From Ferruginibacter paludis (lineage in GTDB: Bacteria > Bacteroidota > Bacteroidia > Chitinophagales > Chitinophagaceae): a DNA stretch of 64,000 bases. The notes under the pieces are model-generated. The model was not told where the DNA came from. It ran no database searches and saw only the letters and a list, made by a program, of their open reading frames with translations. Shown here one piece after another: positions 53,204 to 62,050 of the stretch. The stretch lies in assembly GCF_030409685.1 (NCBI RefSeq), contig NZ_JAUFQJ010000004.1, forward strand, positions 682,001 through 746,000, written 5' to 3'. Every line of letters starts with the position of its first letter. Position 1 is the stretch's first letter. A program made the translations under genes and the position numbers.

Positions 53204-56200
53204 TTATCTGCCTGATAAATTCAAAACAAATGTTTTCAATTTACTGTCATTCGGCGCTGCAATTAATAATTTACCCTTGCTTTTTGTGTTGATAAGCTTC
53301 ATATCTTTTACATCACCGTCAATGACCAGCCCGCTATTAAACATGTTAACAGGAGCAAAATTCCCTTTACCATTTCCCAGCAATGCAAGTCCATATGAAG
53401 CATCATAACGGCCGGTGCTTAAAGCCGCCTGGTATTCATTACCTGCTAACATCAAATCAACATTGCCGTCACTATCAATGTCTTCAGCTACGATACTATT
53501 AACCGGCGCAAACTGTGCTTCAACCGGCAATAGGTGCGTTTTAAATTTTCCGTTGCCCAAATTTTCTATCCAGACTGACGCCGATGTTTCGCATATTAAT
53601 TTCATCCATCCATCGTCGCCATAATCAGATAAAAATTGCTTCATCGTAATGTTCGCATAATCTGCATGCAGCAAATATTTTTTCTTAACAGATGGAATTT
53701 GTTCGGCCAGCTGATTTCTGTCGAGGGCCGGAAACAACTCATATTGATCTGACTTGTTTTTGATATAGTACGCAGGGATCAATTCATCAAATCCATTCTT
53801 ATCTGCATCTTTTGCATACAATGTCATCGGCTTGTCCGCAGCAATATGAAACCTGTTATTAAGGCCCATGTTGCCGATAATGTAATCCATGTCACCATCT
53901 TTATCTATGTCGGCTTGCTGCAGTGAGCGCCATAAGCCATTCATATTTGTAAGACCTGTTGCTCCTGTTATGTCAACCAGTTTATTATTTACATTTTTAA
54001 AGAACCTCACAGCAGTCCATTCGCCACAAATAATAAGATCTGCTTTTTTATCATTGTCAAAATCAGTAAAGATGGCACCGGTGATCATCCCGGGAAATTG
54101 CAGTGCGTCGCATACATCCTTTGTTACATCCGTAAATTGTCCTTTATTGTTTTGTAAAATATAACTGCGGGGAGATTGCGGATATTTTTGCGGTAATAAC
54201 CGGCCGCCAATGAAGATATCTATATCGCCGTCGCCGTCATAATCCGCGACCGTAACAGCATTTGTAATATCAGTAATTGCCGGAAGTGCTGTAGCATTTA
54301 AAGTAAAATTACCCTTCCCGTCATTGACATACAAACGCGGTTGGTTGTATTTTGCAACACTGAATTCGAAGCTGCCGCCAGTAATCAGTAAATCAAGATC
54401 TTTATCGCCATCTGCATCAAACAATACCGCACCCAAATCTTCTTCCGGTTTATTGCCTTCAACCAGGTTGGTTAATGCAAAGCCACCGCCCGGTTTTTGA
54501 ATAAATATTTTACCGGATTGATTGGTTGCACCGCCAACAAAAAAATCTTCCAATCCATCGCCGTTTACGTCACCTGTTGCAAGGCAGGGGCCGAGTTGAG
54601 AATACTTTTGCGGCAAAGGCTGGTGATAACCAAAATCAAAATTTTGGGCTTCTGTGTGTTTAAAATCAATACCCAACTGATCACTGATATCTGTAAATAG
54701 TTTAACCGGCTCAGTTAATTCTTTTTGTACAATAGGTACTCTTGCATCAGCATAATTTATAACCAAAACCTGGTTTGCTTTTATCGCTTTAATTAATTGC
54801 TCCTTATCATCCGGCCATCGAATTTTTAGCGAATCGATTATACTTACATTTCCAATGCCAAAATGAAGTCTTGCGTCTACGCTGGAAGAGAATCCCCTTA
54901 CAGGTGATTGTTCAGCAAACTGAGTTGATGTTTTATTAAATACAGTGACTTTGGCCCCGAAGCCAGAAAGATTATTTGATGAACCATTTAACTGAATTGT
55001 TATAAAATTACTTGTGCTGTCTTTAACGGATTTCCTTATTTCATTCCTCCATATAAATGCAGGTTCATTCATGTTATTCACTACCAGGTCAAGGTCACCA
55101 TCATTATCCAGGTCAGCATATGCTGCTCCATTTGAAATAGATGGTATAGCAAATCCCGCCATCTTTGTCATGTCTGTAAACGTTATGTCACCATTATTAT
55201 GAAACAGATAGTTGTCCATTTTTACACTACCATACTGGTCAATATTTTTACGCAGTGTTTGTATGGATGCCTTGTCCAATGCCTTCTCTGCAGCACCACC
55301 GCCGAACGTATAATTGTTGGTGTGTGTTTGTCCGTTTCTGAAAGCAGTATAATCATTGTTGGTTACATCTTTTCCCAAGCCATTCGTGATATGAATGTCC
55401 TTCCACCCATCATTGTCAAAGTCAGCCATCAACACACTCCAGCTCCAATCTGTTTCCGCAATACCGGCCAGCTGGCCTATTTCACTGTAACGTGGTTGCT
55501 TTTTATTATCAATTAACATGCTGCCATTATTTAACTGCAACATATTTCTTACGTAAGAAGGCTGGTAGCCGAACCGCTGCTGCATATCAAATTTTTCCTG
55601 GCTGGTAGCGCTGGCCATCATCTTTTTCCTTTCATTGCTTTCTGGCAGCATATCCAATGATGCTATGTCGGGTAGCCCGTCATTGTTGATGTCTGCAGCA
55701 TCTACACCCATGCTGTTATAACTCTGATGTTTCATTGAAGTGGCAATAACATTGGAGAAGGTACCATCGTGGTTGTTCAGCCATAAAATATCATTGGCGA
55801 TATAATCATTGGCTACATAAATATCCGGCCAGTTATCGTTGTTTACATCTGTAATTACAACACCCAAACCATAGCCATCTTCTTTTATACCGGCCTGTTT
55901 TGATACCTCATGAAACACAGGGTGGGTTTGCCCCTGGGGAGTACCATCATTGCGGTATAACCTGTCTTGCGCAGGTGAATTGCCGCTGGTATCTTTCAAC
56001 TCGAGATAGTTGGCAGTATGACTGTACAAACGGTGATTGAGTAAATACATGTCCAGGTCACCATCTTTATCAAAATCAAAAAAAGCAGCCTGTGTACTGT
56101 AACCTGTATCGGCTAAACCATAAGCCGCAGCCTGTTCTGTAAAATGTACTGTACCCTTTGTATTGCCGGCATTGCCATCATTAATGAACAATAAATTTTG

Positions 56201-56632
56201 CCTTTGCCTTACATCTCTTGAATGAGAAGCACAAACATAGATATCGGCAAACCCATCGTTGTTAATGTCAACAATGCTCACACCAGTACACCATTTGCCT
56301 GTTTGTGCACCGGCATTTTCTGTTATATCTTCAAACTTAAAATTGCCTTTATTCAGATACAATTTGCTGCTGACCATACTGCCGCAGAAATAAATATCGG
56401 GTAAGCCATCGTTATTAAAATCGCCTATTCCAACACCTGATCCGTTGAACATGTATTCGTTGGTAAAAATGTTGATGGAATCGCTTTCAGTGATTTTATT
56501 GTCGAAGCTGATATTGGTTTCGCCCCCGTTCAACAATGTAAATTGAAAAGCATCCGGGGTATTATTTTTACAACCATCAATAAACAATGGAAGCAAAAAA
56601 AACAACCGGTATATTTTCTTATTGATGAACAT
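53204..56632 (-). CDS. FG-GAP / VCBS repeat lipoprotein with ASPIC/UnbV domain
   Basis: A 1142-residue exported lipoprotein (lipobox in FIDGC). About eleven to thirteen D-x-[DN]-x-D-G repeats run through it, such as DFNNDGLPDIYF, DINNDGFADIYVC, DFDKDGDLDMYLL and DFDNDKKADLIIC. They form calcium-binding beta-propeller blades. An ASPIC/UnbV domain (NLSGFGAKVTVF) lies near residue 550-640 between two propeller halves. No catalytic motif is recognised. Such proteins (CRTAC1-like) are common in Chitinophagaceae, but the function is unclear; here it lies between susD and the glycoside hydrolases and could bind glycan or act as a surface adaptor. Confidence 0.88.
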   Translation of the reverse strand: MFINKKIYRLFFLLPLFIDGCKNNTPDAFQFTLLNGGETNISFDNKITESDSINIFTNEYMFNGSGVGIGDFNNDGLPDIYFCGSMVSSKLYLNKGNFKFEDITENAGAQTGKWCTGVSIVDINNDGFADIYVCASHSRDVRQRQNLLFINDGNAGNTKGTVHFTEQAAAYGLADTGYSTQAAFFDFDKDGDLDMYLLNHRLYSHTANYLELKDTSGNSPAQDRLYRNDGTPQGQTHPVFHEVSKQAGIKEDGYGLGVVITDVNNDNWPDIYVANDYIANDILWLNNHDGTFSNVIATSMKHQSYNSMGVDAADINNDGLPDIASLDMLPESNERKKMMASATSQEKFDMQQRFGYQPSYVRNMLQLNNGSMLIDNKKQPRYSEIGQLAGIAETDWSWSVLMADFDNDGWKDIHITNGLGKDVTNNDYTAFRNGQTHTNNYTFGGGAAEKALDKASIQTLRKNIDQYGSVKMDNYLFHNNGDITFTDMTKMAGFAIPSISNGAAYADLDNDGDLDLVVNNMNEPAFIWRNEIRKSVKDSTSNFITIQLNGSSNNLSGFGAKVTVFNKTSTQFAEQSPVRGFSSSVDARLHFGIGNVSIIDSLKIRWPDDKEQLIKAIKANQVLVINYADARVPIVQKELTEPVKLFTDISDQLGIDFKHTEAQNFDFGYHQPLPQKYSQLGPCLATGDVNGDGLEDFFVGGATNQSGKIFIQKPGGGFALTNLVEGNKPEEDLGAVLFDADGDKDLDLLITGGSFEFSVAKYNQPRLYVNDGKGNFTLNATALPAITDITNAVTVADYDGDGDIDIFIGGRLLPQKYPQSPRSYILQNNKGQFTDVTKDVCDALQFPGMITGAIFTDFDNDKKADLIICGEWTAVRFFKNVNNKLVDITGATGLTNMNGLWRSLQQADIDKDGDMDYIIGNMGLNNRFHIAADKPMTLYAKDADKNGFDELIPAYYIKNKSDQYELFPALDRNQLAEQIPSVKKKYLLHADYANITMKQFLSDYGDDGWMKLICETSASVWIENLGNGKFKTHLLPVEAQFAPVNSIVAEDIDSDGNVDLMLAGNEYQAALSTGRYDASYGLALLGNGKGNFAPVNMFNSGLVIDGDVKDMKLINTKSKGKLLIAAPNDSKLKTFVLNLSGR

Positions 56633-56727
56633 TGTTGATAACAAGGTAAGTTCAAGTTAAGTATTGTGAGCACTACATCGGCATAAAAAATAACGCGAAA
56701 AATTTAAATACCTTCAACTTCCACTGC

Positions 56728-56769
56728 GAAAAATTCCTGCCCATATAATTTTTTATATGAACAGGAATT
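56728..56769 (-). terminator. Intrinsic terminator after susD
   Basis: On the minus strand AATTCCTG ... CAGGAATT (56762-56769 with 56732-56739) plus an inner TATATG-type stem CATATAA/TTATATG, then a TTTTT tract. It begins 14 bases after the susD stop, so downstream genes may be expressed separately or at lower level. Confidence 0.7.
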
Positions 56770-56782
56770 ATCGCTTACCAAA

Positions 56783-58342
56783 TTAGTTGGCGGAGTTAGG
56801 TAACAGGTTTTTATTTACGTCCAGTTCCTGCTGAGGAATAGGAAGGTATTCATGACCTGTTTTGTAGGTGTTAAAATCAGCATCGTGTGTTTTTAATTCT
56901 GCCAGCTTTGCAGGATCGTTAAACCAACCCCAGCGAATAAGGTCATTGATGCGCTGACCTTCAATAGCGAATTCAAGCGCTCTTTCATGTGACAACTGAT
57001 CCCGCATTTCTGCCTGGCTCATACCTGGTTTAGTGGTAGCAAGATCAGGTAATTTGGCTCTTGATCTTACCTGTTGAATATAGGGATAAGCTTCAGCAGT
57101 TTTGCCTGTTTCGTTCAACACTTCAGCATACATCAATAAAATATCTGCATACCTTAACACCCTGTAATTGATACCTGATTCCGCTGCCCCTTCAAATGCT
57201 TTGCCATTGCCTACTCCATCATTGGTATATTTTCTTGGGTAGATGGCAGTAATTGGATTCCACCAGTCTCTTCCATAAGCTTTGGTTGAATTATCATCCG
57301 GCTCATAAGATGCAATTGTAACAAGCAACCTCGGGTCACTTTTGCCATCTACTGTTTTTTCTTTCTTGTATTCATCATATATCCACCGGGTTGGTAAGTA
57401 ATCAGAAAAACCAGCACCTTCCATTCCGTAAGTAACAGAAATGGCCTGTACCTGTTTCCATGATCCTGCAGGGTCGCAGCACCAGTTAATATCTGTACCT
57501 GTTCCTTCAGTAAACTGAACCTCAAACAACGACTCTTTGTTATTTTCATTCACGTCTTTAAAATTATCCCTGTAGTCTGGCATCAGGCCATATACATCTT
57601 TTAATGACCCGGTAAAGAATTTTTCAAACTGTGCTCCAGCCTTTGCATAATCTTTTCTGTACAGGTAAGCTTTACCCAATAAACCAGCTGCAGCACCTTT
57701 GGTAGCTCTTCCAATTTCTCCATTATCCAAGCCGGTAACATTGCTGTAAGTTATCGGCAAATCTGATTCTGCTATTTGTAAATCCGAATAAATCTGGTTC
57801 CATAATACCTCTTCTGTAGCAGTAGCCGCAAAGTATTCGCTAGGATTGGCAACGGGTTCTGTAATTACAGGTACGGCTTTAAAAGTGGTAGCCAGGTTAT
57901 AATACGCTAATCCACGAAGAAAATAGGCCTGTCCCAATATCCTGCTTTTTTCATCCGCTGTTAACACTGATTCAGGGTAATTGCTAACATTTGCAATAAC
58001 CTGGTTCGACCTGTTTACAACCAGGTAAAACTCTCTCCATATCCAGAATACTGGCGCTGAAGTGGTCGGTATAATAAATTCTCCCGTCAAAACAAGATCC
58101 AGCCATGGACTGTCACCTTTAAAGTCATCACCGCGACTATCTGTAAGACCAGGAAATGAACGCATATAAGAACCATCAACAGTCAATGCGTTGTAAATGG
58201 CAGTGCATCCTGCATAGGCCTGCTCCCTCGTTTTCCAGTAAGAAGAAGTGGTTAATAAATTTGGGTTTACCAGGTCCAGCTTTTTATCACAGCCGCTATT
58301 AATAAAGCAGCAGCCGATAAAGAGGTATATTATTTTTTTCAT
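56783..58342 (-). CDS. susD: SusD/RagB-family nutrient-binding outer membrane lipoprotein
   Basis: A 519-residue lipoprotein (signal ending in NSGC). It has the usual SusD start DLVNPNLLTTSSYWKTREQAYAGCTAIYNAL, a TPR-helix body, the C-terminal RYADILLMYAEVLNETG motif and the ending EYLPIPQQELDVNKNL. It caps the SusC transporter at the cell surface and binds the oligosaccharide. It follows susC by 26 bases. Arabinan oligosaccharides are the inferred ligand from the neighbours. Confidence 0.95.
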   Translation of the reverse strand: MKKIIYLFIGCCFINSGCDKKLDLVNPNLLTTSSYWKTREQAYAGCTAIYNALTVDGSYMRSFPGLTDSRGDDFKGDSPWLDLVLTGEFIIPTTSAPVFWIWREFYLVVNRSNQVIANVSNYPESVLTADEKSRILGQAYFLRGLAYYNLATTFKAVPVITEPVANPSEYFAATATEEVLWNQIYSDLQIAESDLPITYSNVTGLDNGEIGRATKGAAAGLLGKAYLYRKDYAKAGAQFEKFFTGSLKDVYGLMPDYRDNFKDVNENNKESLFEVQFTEGTGTDINWCCDPAGSWKQVQAISVTYGMEGAGFSDYLPTRWIYDEYKKEKTVDGKSDPRLLVTIASYEPDDNSTKAYGRDWWNPITAIYPRKYTNDGVGNGKAFEGAAESGINYRVLRYADILLMYAEVLNETGKTAEAYPYIQQVRSRAKLPDLATTKPGMSQAEMRDQLSHERALEFAIEGQRINDLIRWGWFNDPAKLAELKTHDADFNTYKTGHEYLPIPQQELDVNKNLLPNSAN

Positions 58343-58368
58343 AAATTTTTGTTTAATGATTTTGCAGT

Positions 58369-61300
58369 TTAAAATACCAGTTGTACACCTAACATAAAAG
58401 TTCTTGGTTTTGGATAAGATCCAAAATCAAATCCCGGGTTAAATACACCTGATGTAAAATCAGGATTGTAGCCGGTATACTTTTGAAAAGTATATAAGTT
58501 TTGAACTGTTGCGTAAAACCTTGATTTGGTCAACCCTTTAATGATATTTTCAGGTAAAGTGTAGCCAACAGATACAGTATTAATTCTCAGGTAAGAACCA
58601 TCCTGCAACCAGCCTGGACGATTGGAATCTTTGAAGTTGTTTACATCATCATCATTTAATCTTGGTATTGTTGTATTGGTGTTTGTTGGTGTCCAGCGGT
58701 TCAGCATATCAACGCTGTAATTCAAAGCGCCGGCTGAGTGATGCAGGTCACGGTACATTCTGCTGTTGATTAAAAATTTGGCACTGCCTGAAGCGAATAC
58801 AGCCAAATCAAATTTCTTATATGCCGCAGAGAAACTAAAACCATAATTCAATTTTGGAATACTGCTTCCCAACCGAACGCGGTCGTAAGCTTCGTCTACT
58901 ACTCCATCAGGCTTTCCGTTTGGTCCGCTGATATCTTTATACTTCACATCTCCGGGAGCCAGTTTTGCACCGCCTGACTGTGTTGCATGTGCATCAATTT
59001 CGGCCTGGGTTTGAAAAAGACCTTCAGAAATAAAACCATATTGCTCACCTACTTCACCGCCAACAATAGTTCTTGATCCCACACCATAAATAGGTGCGTT
59101 GGTACCACCCAGTGCAAGTACTTTATTTTTAACGGTAGATAAGTTGCCAGAAATATCGTATGTGAAAGCGCCCTTGTTTTTATGATAAGTAGCAACAAAC
59201 TCAAATCCTTTATTTTCGAGAGAGGCTGCATTTACAACAGGTGTCAGGTTTTCAAAACCTACGCTGGCAGGAATGGTAATACCCACTAAAATATCAGTGC
59301 TTACTGCTTTGTAATATTCTGCAGAAAAATCAAGGTGACCACTTAAGAATGATGCGTCAAAACCAAGGTTGGTAACCGATTTCGCTTCCCATTTAATATC
59401 AGGTGATGCTACTTGGGTTTGAATACCACCTGTGTTTCTTACTCCATTAAATGTGTATACTACACCGGAATTAATGGTTCCCTGGAACTGATAGTCTGCA
59501 ATTTGCTGGTTACCCAATTTACCATAACTGCCTCTTAATTTAAGTGATGAAACCACTGACCTTGGCACATTCCAGAAACCTTCGTTGCTGATCTTCCAGC
59601 CTACTGAAGCAGCAGGAAAATAACCAAACTTGTTGGCTGGTGCAAACCTTGAGGATCCGTCTCTTCTGATGGAAGCCGACAATAAATAGCGGTCAGAGTA
59701 AGCATAGTTGACTCTGCCGAAATAAGAACTTAAAGCGCTGTAGAACTCGGTTCCTTTAGCTGAAGTGGTTTGCCCGTTACTTAGTACAGGATAATAGGGA
59801 ACAGTAAATCCTTCTGCATGGCTATATCTTAAAATAGCACTGCTGTACCTGTACGACTGACCGGCCAATGCTTCGATGGAATGCTTGCCAAAGGTCTTAT
59901 CGTAGTTCAGCGTATTTTCAATGGAAGCATTGGTATATACTCTTGAATTATCATCCAGTCTTGCTGTATTGCTACTGAAAAATTTTCCTAAATAAAACAC
60001 AGGTTGCCAAACGATGTCCCTGGTAACTGTTTTATCATAGCTTAAACTAGTCTTGAACTTTAAATGCTGGTCGCTATGTTTTAATAACTGTACTTCTCCA
60101 AAAACATTCGCAAAAGTTCTGTCAACATCAACTGAATTTTTAAAGATATTATTGATGCCGATGGCATTTAAAGAATTGGCTCCATTAAACTCTGACGAAG
60201 ATCCTCCGTATCCATTAATGTTTGCTGTATCATAAACCGGCATTGTTGGAATAGCTACCACCAGTGAACCAATCATGGGAGGAATTCCACCCAACAGAAT
60301 ATTGTCGTTGAATGTAAGCGTGTTTTCGTGTGAATGTGTATAGCTGATAGATTCACCTACTTTAAATATTCCTTTTTCTGCAGTAGTATTTACCCTTGCT
60401 GTATATCTAGTATAGTCTGGGCCATTGCCTACATAAGTTCCTTTATTTTGAAAATAATCAAGCGATACATTATAGGTATTATTGGTGCCACCGCCAGATA
60501 AACCAATGTTGTGATTTTGTCTCATGCCCGTTTTAAGGCCCTGCTTTTGCCAGTCTGTATTGATATTGCTTACATAACCAGGGTTAGAAGGATCATTTGC
60601 AGCAAACAAAGGTTTACCTGCATTAACCCTCGACTCGTTGTTGAGGGTTTGATATTGAACCCTGTCGGTAACTTTTTCAATCTGCCACACTTTATCCCAT
60701 CCATAATAGCCATTGTAATTGGCCGTCATGGCGGTATTTTTCTTTCCTTGTTTTGTGGTGATGATGATTACACCATTTGCAGCGGCGGCACCATAAATGG
60801 CGGCGGCGGATGCATCTTTCAACACTGTCATTGTTTCGATATCATTGGGGCTAAAATCACGCACAGATGCGCCGGGCACGCCATCTACAACATAATATGG
60901 TTGTGCATCCCCGAATGTACTAAAGCCCCGGATACGAACACTGGGAACTGAACCCGGCTGACCATCGCTATTCACTGCTACGCCTGTTGCCCTTCCCTGC
61001 AGCAATTGAGAAATGTCGCTGGTGCTGAATTTCTTTGTCTCTGCAATATTGATATTACTTATTGCTCCGGTTAAATCCTTTTTTCTTTGTGTTCCGTAAC
61101 CAACCACTACCACTTCATCCATGGTGGAGCTTGTCTGCGTAAGCGTAATCAGTAAGGTTGTCTCATTTTGAATGGCGATTTCTTTTGCATCGTAACCAAC
61201 AGCGGTTACTACCAGCACTTGCCCCGGTGCAGCTTTAATTTCAAACTTACCATCCGCATCACTGGCTACAGTTGTCTTTGTTTGCTTGATTGAAACAGTA

Positions 61301-61443
61301 GCAAATTGAACGGGCTTGCCTGCACTGGTAACGGTTCCCGAAAGTTGATTTACCTGGGCTTTAACCTGGCCTGATAGCAGCAGCAGTGCCATTACCAGCA
61401 TGCATGATGTGTGCAGCAGCACCTTATGCAATTGTTTTTTCAT
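58369..61443 (-). CDS. susC: SusC/RagA-family TonB-linked outer membrane transporter
   Basis: A 1024-residue TonB-dependent transporter. Order: signal peptide (to VKAQ), CarboxypepD_reg-like domain starting NQLSGTVTSAGKPVQFATVS (about 30-115), the TonB-interacting stretch MDEVVVVGYGTQRKKDLTGA, a plug with VPSVRIRGFSTFG, and a 22-stranded barrel ending in the aromatic residue of GVQLVF. It imports oligosaccharides captured by SusD with energy from TonB. It is the first gene of the locus; a 607-bp control region separates it from the divergent regulator. Confidence 0.96.
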   Translation of the reverse strand: MKKQLHKVLLHTSCMLVMALLLLSGQVKAQVNQLSGTVTSAGKPVQFATVSIKQTKTTVASDADGKFEIKAAPGQVLVVTAVGYDAKEIAIQNETTLLITLTQTSSTMDEVVVVGYGTQRKKDLTGAISNINIAETKKFSTSDISQLLQGRATGVAVNSDGQPGSVPSVRIRGFSTFGDAQPYYVVDGVPGASVRDFSPNDIETMTVLKDASAAAIYGAAAANGVIIITTKQGKKNTAMTANYNGYYGWDKVWQIEKVTDRVQYQTLNNESRVNAGKPLFAANDPSNPGYVSNINTDWQKQGLKTGMRQNHNIGLSGGGTNNTYNVSLDYFQNKGTYVGNGPDYTRYTARVNTTAEKGIFKVGESISYTHSHENTLTFNDNILLGGIPPMIGSLVVAIPTMPVYDTANINGYGGSSSEFNGANSLNAIGINNIFKNSVDVDRTFANVFGEVQLLKHSDQHLKFKTSLSYDKTVTRDIVWQPVFYLGKFFSSNTARLDDNSRVYTNASIENTLNYDKTFGKHSIEALAGQSYRYSSAILRYSHAEGFTVPYYPVLSNGQTTSAKGTEFYSALSSYFGRVNYAYSDRYLLSASIRRDGSSRFAPANKFGYFPAASVGWKISNEGFWNVPRSVVSSLKLRGSYGKLGNQQIADYQFQGTINSGVVYTFNGVRNTGGIQTQVASPDIKWEAKSVTNLGFDASFLSGHLDFSAEYYKAVSTDILVGITIPASVGFENLTPVVNAASLENKGFEFVATYHKNKGAFTYDISGNLSTVKNKVLALGGTNAPIYGVGSRTIVGGEVGEQYGFISEGLFQTQAEIDAHATQSGGAKLAPGDVKYKDISGPNGKPDGVVDEAYDRVRLGSSIPKLNYGFSFSAAYKKFDLAVFASGSAKFLINSRMYRDLHHSAGALNYSVDMLNRWTPTNTNTTIPRLNDDDVNNFKDSNRPGWLQDGSYLRINTVSVGYTLPENIIKGLTKSRFYATVQNLYTFQKYTGYNPDFTSGVFNPGFDFGSYPKPRTFMLGVQLVF

Positions 61444-61600
61444 ATAGCTTTGTTTTGATGATGATGATTTATGCTGCTTAACCTTCGGTTGGCAGCGTTA
61501 TTATATTAGGACAATGAATGAATTTGTTAGCGGCGTTTAGTTGTCGGGCAAATCTGGTTGCATATGCATAATTGACCTGGCAAACATCTTTTTATTTAAT

Positions 61601-61627
61601 TTATAATTGTCATTTTTACAATTATAA
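61601..61627. repeat. 10-bp inverted repeat upstream of susC
   Basis: TTATAATTGT (61601-61610) and ACAATTATAA (61618-61627) are perfectly complementary around a seven-base loop, about 160-180 bases upstream of the susC start. It is a candidate operator. Confidence 0.5.
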
Positions 61628-61903
61628 TAACCTTCAAAAAAATATTTTATTTATTCCTCCCGTTTTTAAACCGTGTTTAAAATACAATTGAAGAAAAAAT
61701 AAATCAGTTTTAAAAAACGGCTGTATTATTCTATAACTGGCAAATGAAGAATTCGTGATTTTGTTGTCGTTATTTTTCTTTCATCAAGCGTTTCATCAGA
61801 CAGTAGGTGAATCGTTAATACATTGTAAAAGTCCAATTATTATTGCCATTCAATACTGCATATCTTCTCAAACTTTCGCTTTAAAATCTCATTGTTTAAC
61901 TTC

Positions 61904-61940
61904 TTAAATTATTAAAAATGTTCCTTTTTTAATAATTTAA
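61904..61940. repeat. 15-bp perfect AT-only inverted repeat upstream of the hybrid regulator
   Basis: TTAAATTATTAAAAA (61904-61918) and its exact complement (61926-61940) flank the loop TGTTCCT. It lies 110 bases before the chosen start of the regulator gene. Confidence 0.6.
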
Positions 61941-62050
61941 ATACACCCTGCCCTGATTGCTATGGCCAGCTGCTGACAGGTTGCACCAGGGGGACGGCGT
62001 TCACATGCCGCTATTCATTTATCTTTATAGCCTTATCAAAACACTGGCTG

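Larger units (their letters stand above)
61444..62050. promoter_or_regulatory. 607-bp divergent control region between susC and the hybrid regulator
   Basis: AT-rich, no gene. It holds two strong inverted repeats listed separately and an imperfect third (CCGTTTTTAAAC near 61661 and GTTTTAAAAAACGG near 61710). I found no exact TAnnTTTG box for either gene, as is often the case for regulator-dependent promoters. Confidence 0.55.
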
